DNA of 64,000 bases from Chrysophaeum taylorii. Taxonomy: Eukaryota; Sar; Pelagophyceae; Pelagomonadales; Pelagomonadaceae. This document shows, piece by piece, positions 60,190-64,000 of the stretch. Position 1 is the stretch's first letter; each line of letters begins with the position of its first letter. The DNA is taken from the NCBI GenBank assembly GCA_029834535.1, contig JAQMWT010000165.1, positions 21,798 through 85,797 on the forward strand, in the 5' to 3' direction. The notes under the pieces are model-generated. The model had not been told where the DNA came from and did no database searches. It worked only from the letters and a program-made list of their open reading frames with translations. The position numbers and the translations under genes were made by a program.

Positions 60190-61375
60190 ATTACCGCCGT
60201 CGACATATGCTTGGCCCTGGCGAAATCGCCGCAAACACTAGCTTGATCAAGTTGCCCTGGAGCATCCATCCTCCAGGTCGTGGGCGGAGCGACGACCCAC
60301 CCCCTGTAATGATCGGATCGGCCCGCGGCAACGTCGCCTCGTCTAGGTGACCTGCTTCTCGCGGGGCCGGCCCTGTTCAAGTGCTTGAGGTCCGCTTGGC
60401 GCGTCGGCTACGACGATAGCGTTTATTTGATCGGCGGTGGCAGCGAGCAACTGGCGTGCCAGCCCCGCGTCTGTAGCGCCTGGATGTAAGGCTTGATCTT
60501 CTTCTTCAGGTTTCGCTCGGCTTTCCACGGAGCTGGAGGGCAGCCATCGACGTCACACGCGTTACTAGGTCTTCGGAATGGTTCTCAAGGCAACAAATGG
60601 TGCAGTACCGCCTTGACTCCTGAACGGGGCACGGACATGCGGTTTCCCCTTTGGGACTGCACGGCGGCTTGAGCCAAGACACTCACCGCCGAGTAAGAAG
60701 CCGTCCTGCGATCATCATCGCGGTGCGGGTGCGAATCGGCGTCTCGTCTATCACGACGCCCATCGACCGAGAGCATCCCGCAATCCGGGTCGTGTCGCTC
60801 GAAGTTTACACGCTTCCAGGACGCGACGCCCGAGACCTCGCGGCGGCGGGCGTCGAATAAATGGGAACACGTCGGCTGCGCCCAGACGTTGCGCACGGTT
60901 GTTAACGTTGGCTTGGAGCGGATGGGCCGTGTCTAGGAACGTAAGGAACGACGCACCCGAGGCCTCGGAGTACTCCATCGCCGTCACCAGCGCCCCCTTT
61001 TTGGATTTCCAGCTTCTCACCGACTCTTCCTTCTCGCCGTTGTACGAGTTCAGCACGGCGCGCGCGCGTAACAACTCCTCGGCGCGTAGTTCTTTATCCC
61101 ACATGTCGATCGACCGTACTGAGCTCCCTCCGCGAGCGCGGAGCGCGCCAGGACTGCTCCTCGTCCTCCGCCGCGATCCGTGCCTTGCAGGCTCCTTATC
61201 AGCCCTTGGCCTTATTGGCCTTCCTCTCGGACTCCGTCAAAGCCGCGCGAGCGCCGCGGCCTCCTGCTCAATCTCTTCCTCCCCAAAACTCTCCGACGAC
61301 GACTCGCCGAGCGCGATTGCCACCGCTGCTAAGTTCTGCGACACAGGAGCCATCGTCGGCGGCACACACTGCTAA
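60190..61375 (-). pseudogene. Unidentified coding remnant in the right arm
   Basis: Mirror of 57,640-59,090, with a somewhat longer open stretch: 61104-60751 reads MWDKELRAEELLRARAV through to an RRPPPRGLGRRVLEACKL tail. Confidence 0.4.
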
Positions 61376-61689
61376 CTAAGTTCTTACTTGCTTCGATCGT
61401 GCCCTTGACACTTCTCGGAGGGTGCCGAGCGGGTTGAGGAGCGCTTCCTTCCTGTCGTCCAACCTTCCCACGACGAGCTTTTCATCATACCGAAAACCGC
61501 CGGGGGTAAGGAGAAAGCATGTGAAGCATCTCAAGAAAACTTGTGACACTTATTACAATTAAAAAGAAGTGTGACGCTAAAAAATATCAGAAAAAAAATG
61601 ACACTTAAACAATTTTACAAAAGTCTATGACACTCATTACAAAAAATGTTTACATCGCGGCGTCCTCTATTTCTATGTAATAGTGTCAG

Positions 61690-62035
61690 TGCAGGCCAGA
61701 AGTTCGCCAGTAAGTTCACCTGGTTCCAATCTCTACCCAGTAAGTTCACCTGGCCCCAGTAAGTTCACCTAGTCCCAATCTCTAACCCCAGTAAGTTCGG
61801 TGTAAGCCCACTCGTGCTCACGTCCCTCACCCCACTCCCCTTCGAGCTCGTCGCTCTCACCTCCGCCAATCTAAGCTGCTTTGATCCGTACACGCCGCTC
61901 GCCTTTGAGTTTACTCTAAACACCCCAGTAAGTTCACCTGGTCCCAGTTAGTTCACCTGGTCACTAAAGTTCACCTAGTCCCAATCTCAAACCCCAGTAA
62001 GTTCACCTGGTCCCAGTAAGTTCACCTACCGTGCG
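61690..62035 (+). repeat. Short tandem array in right arm
   Basis: Mirror of 57,081-57,425. Confidence 0.75.
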
Positions 62036-62680
62036 CGTGTAGACGCCGGGAAGGGGCTTATCGGTATTGCGCAGCACGTGTGGGGTAGGGTGGAGTCGTC
62101 GACTCAGAAGAGGATATCCTCGTGGTTGCCGATCCACAGAGAGCCACGTAGAGCTGGACGTGGCAGAAGACGGGCTTGGGCAAGAGGACGCCGACCTCGC
62201 GGGGCGTCTGGCCCTGGCTCTTGTTGATCGTTTGGCGTCGGGGCCTTAAGGGATACAGGTTGGAGGAGCCTCGGTGACACGACACGATCGATCATGTATC
62301 TGGTACCGTTGCAGTGGCCGTGCGACGGGTCGAGGTTGCGAAGACTTTAAGCTCGCGATCAAAGTCAGCATGCCGTTGGTTGTCAGGAGTTGAAAACTCG
62401 ACTGTAAAGAGCGAGGCGTCGGCTTCCGACCCAACCTAGTCGGCCGAAAAGAACTCCGACGCCTCGTCTCGGGAAAAAAAGCCGCGGTCATGCGCGCGTT
62501 GTCAGCATCGACAACATCGTTTCGACGGGGCGTGAGAATGGCGCGCTGAAAGAGCCGCCGCGGGTCGTGGAAATAGTCTGCGAGGTCGCCGTAGACGCCT
62601 TGGAGGATCACTGTCTGGCTCTCGCGCCTACCTGATCCTTACTCTCGCGCCTATCTGATCCTTACCCTAAATCGAGGGAC
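62036..62680 (-). pseudogene. Helicase remnant, copy R4
   Basis: Mirror of copy R3; MILQGVYGDLADYFHDPRRLF is readable from 62611. Confidence 0.7.
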
Positions 62681-62810
62681 AAACAAACAAACAAACAGAC
62701 AGACAGACAAACATCTGTCGATTAGTAGTTAAGAAGACACTTGTAACAATTATATGTATCTATTTCAAACTTATAACAATTACTAGGGTTATGAGAGAGG
62801 AAGGGTAAGG

Positions 62811-63473
62811 ATGTTGCTCGTGCAGAGGCGATGGGTGATGAGCGCGCCGCGGGCTGTCGCCGAAGCCCTGCGGCTCGCGTACTTAAAAAAACGATATTTC
62901 GACGAGAGCGTGGATCTGGACTTGCGGGTGTCCACGGACCCCCGAAAACCGGGGAACTCGGTGCGGACGACGGTGCTGTTGCCTCACAAAATTCGTGACA
63001 AGAGAATCGGTGCATTTTTCAAAGCCGAGAACATGCGCCAAGCCGCGGTTTCCGCCGGGGCCATCGTCGATGCGAAAAAGTACGAAGTGGCCGTCGGGGG
63101 CAAGGGGGCGCGCGAAGTGACGTCGCCCGAGGAGTTGATCGATTTGATCCGATCCGAGAACAGGACGACAAAGTTAAAAACTGAACCAAAAGCTGGCGTC
63201 ATGCACGTGCCCTTTGGCCGCGCGAGCCTCGGGGTTGACAAGCTCATGGAAAACTTGAGGTCTGTTCTGGTAGCTCTGCATGCCGCAAAACCCGAAAAAG
63301 CGCCCAAGGGGAGATTCGTGCTAAAGGCGACCGTGTCGACGACGATGGGGGAATCTGTGGCCATCGATGTCGCGACCTTGGACCCGGCCTCGCCCCACTT
63401 CCTCCGGGAGACGACCGTTGCGAAGAACAAAAAAGCATCGAGGTCGAGAGAGGCGCGCCGAATTAACGACTAA
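62811..63473 (+). CDS. MRPL1: Ribosomal protein uL1, mitochondrial type, right copy
   Basis: 220 residues; the body is nearly identical to the left copy. The N-terminus MLLVQRRWVMSAPRAVAEAL is arginine-rich and free of acids except one, as expected for a mitochondrial presequence, which makes this the better candidate for the functional version. It has GGKGAREV where the left copy has GGMAREV. The same shortened domain II is present. Confidence 0.8.
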   Translation: MLLVQRRWVMSAPRAVAEALRLAYLKKRYFDESVDLDLRVSTDPRKPGNSVRTTVLLPHKIRDKRIGAFFKAENMRQAAVSAGAIVDAKKYEVAVGGKGAREVTSPEELIDLIRSENRTTKLKTEPKAGVMHVPFGRASLGVDKLMENLRSVLVALHAAKPEKAPKGRFVLKATVSTTMGESVAIDVATLDPASPHFLRETTVAKNKKASRSREARRIND

Positions 63474-63872
63474 CTTAACTTAACTAAACTAACTTCGGAC
63501 CTCTCCCGAGCCAGGCCGGAATCACGGGCCTGTAAAAGGACCGCCGAAAAAAGAGGTCGGTCGGCGGAGAGTGACCATCAACTTTTCGCCACCGACGAGG
63601 AGACCGCGATGTGACTGACAACCAACTCGTCCATAACCTTCCGTCTTCGCCCCCCGTCCATTACGCCCTGCGAACATTCCGGCTGCCAACACGCCCGCCC
63701 GGAGCCGAACAGGTTTGCCACAGCGCAGGCCCCAGTATGTTCACCACCTACATAGTCCCCAATTCTAACCCCAGTCAAGCCTCGGCGTAACCCCACTCGT
63801 CTCGCACTAACTCACCCCCACTCTCCGTTGAGCTCGTCGCTCCACCCCCGCCAATCTGAAGCTGCTTTGATC

Positions 63873-64000
63873 AAAAAAAAAAAAAAAAAAAGGAAAAAAA
63901 AAAAAAAAAAAAAAAAAGGGAAAAGAGGGGGGGGGGGGAAGGAAAAAGAAAAAAACACGGGGGGGGGGGGGGGGGGGGGGGGGAGGGGGGGGGTGAAGAA
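63873..64000. other. A/G homopolymer block at the contig end
   Basis: Runs of A, then G, with little else. It looks like low-quality sequence at a contig end rather than genomic DNA or telomere (no telomere-type repeat unit). Confidence 0.8.

Larger units (their letters stand above)
59655..63872 (-). repeat. Right arm of large inverted repeat
   Basis: Mirror of 55,222-59,590, ending abruptly at 63,872 in an A/G homopolymer block. About 150 bp shorter than the left arm. Confidence 0.9.

Noticed and set aside
63873-64000. Terminal homopolymers as a telomere
   Set aside because: No periodic telomere repeat such as TTAGGG or TTTAGGG; it looks like sequencing noise.

Overview
This is nuclear DNA of a unicellular eukaryote. 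Genes are split by very short GT-AG introns (39-53 bp, one of 143 bp). The gene content (mitochondrial-type uL1, geranylgeranyltransferase beta, calponin-homology protein, eukaryotic AMT ammonium transporter, membrane-anchored GH16 glucanase, a ROCO/NACHT protein) and two families of Ty1/Copia retrotransposons fit a compact, GC-rich microalga, perhaps a stramenopile such as a pelagophyte. No organellar or taxonomic marker lets me fix the lineage. The window seems to end at a contig end: the last ~130 bases are degenerate A/G homopolymers.

Layout. 0.1-1.1 kb: a YCII-like protein. 1.6-6.3 kb: a complete but decayed Copia element (family A) with 75-80 bp LTRs and a 5-bp target duplication, followed at 6.3-7.4 kb by a reversed 3' fragment of a second Copia family (B). 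7.4-12.2 kb: a MITE-like hairpin, a tail-anchored protein gene, and a composite dispersed repeat carrying a PIF1/Helitron-type helicase remnant. 12.2-18.6 kb: a tight cluster of a protein kinase-TPR gene (with a 14-fold tandem duplication of one exon+intron unit), a double-CH-domain protein and PGGT1B. 20.9-28.1 kb: one very large minus-strand gene encoding DAC-like / NACHT / WD40 / Roc-COR / SAM / CHAT protease / DAC-like domains. 29.4-30.5 kb: GH16 glucanase. 30.6-33.3 kb: coding-like scraps and microsatellites. 33.4-38.15 kb: a second family A Copia, reversed. 38.4-39.9 kb: ammonium transporter. 41.4-42.4 kb: secreted Fringe-like glycosyltransferase. 43.8-52.9 kb: a long family B Copia whose coding region contains a C5 cytosine DNA methyltransferase. 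52.9-55.2 kb: another copy of the composite dispersed repeat. 55.2-63.9 kb: a ~4.3-kb-arm inverted repeat with a uL1m gene in each arm.

Two items stand out. First, the Copia element that carries its own DNA cytosine methyltransferase between the gag-like region and the integrase. Second, the NLR-like giant protein, which joins diadenylate-cyclase (DisA_N-like) domains to a NACHT-WD40 sensor core, a Roc-COR GTPase and a caspase-like CHAT protease; this looks like a signalling or cell-death/immune receptor. Both rest on motif reading by eye. The family A elements, most of family B and the dispersed repeats are broken by frameshifts. The big receptor gene also carries an 11-bp tandem duplication that shifts its frame near the 3' end.
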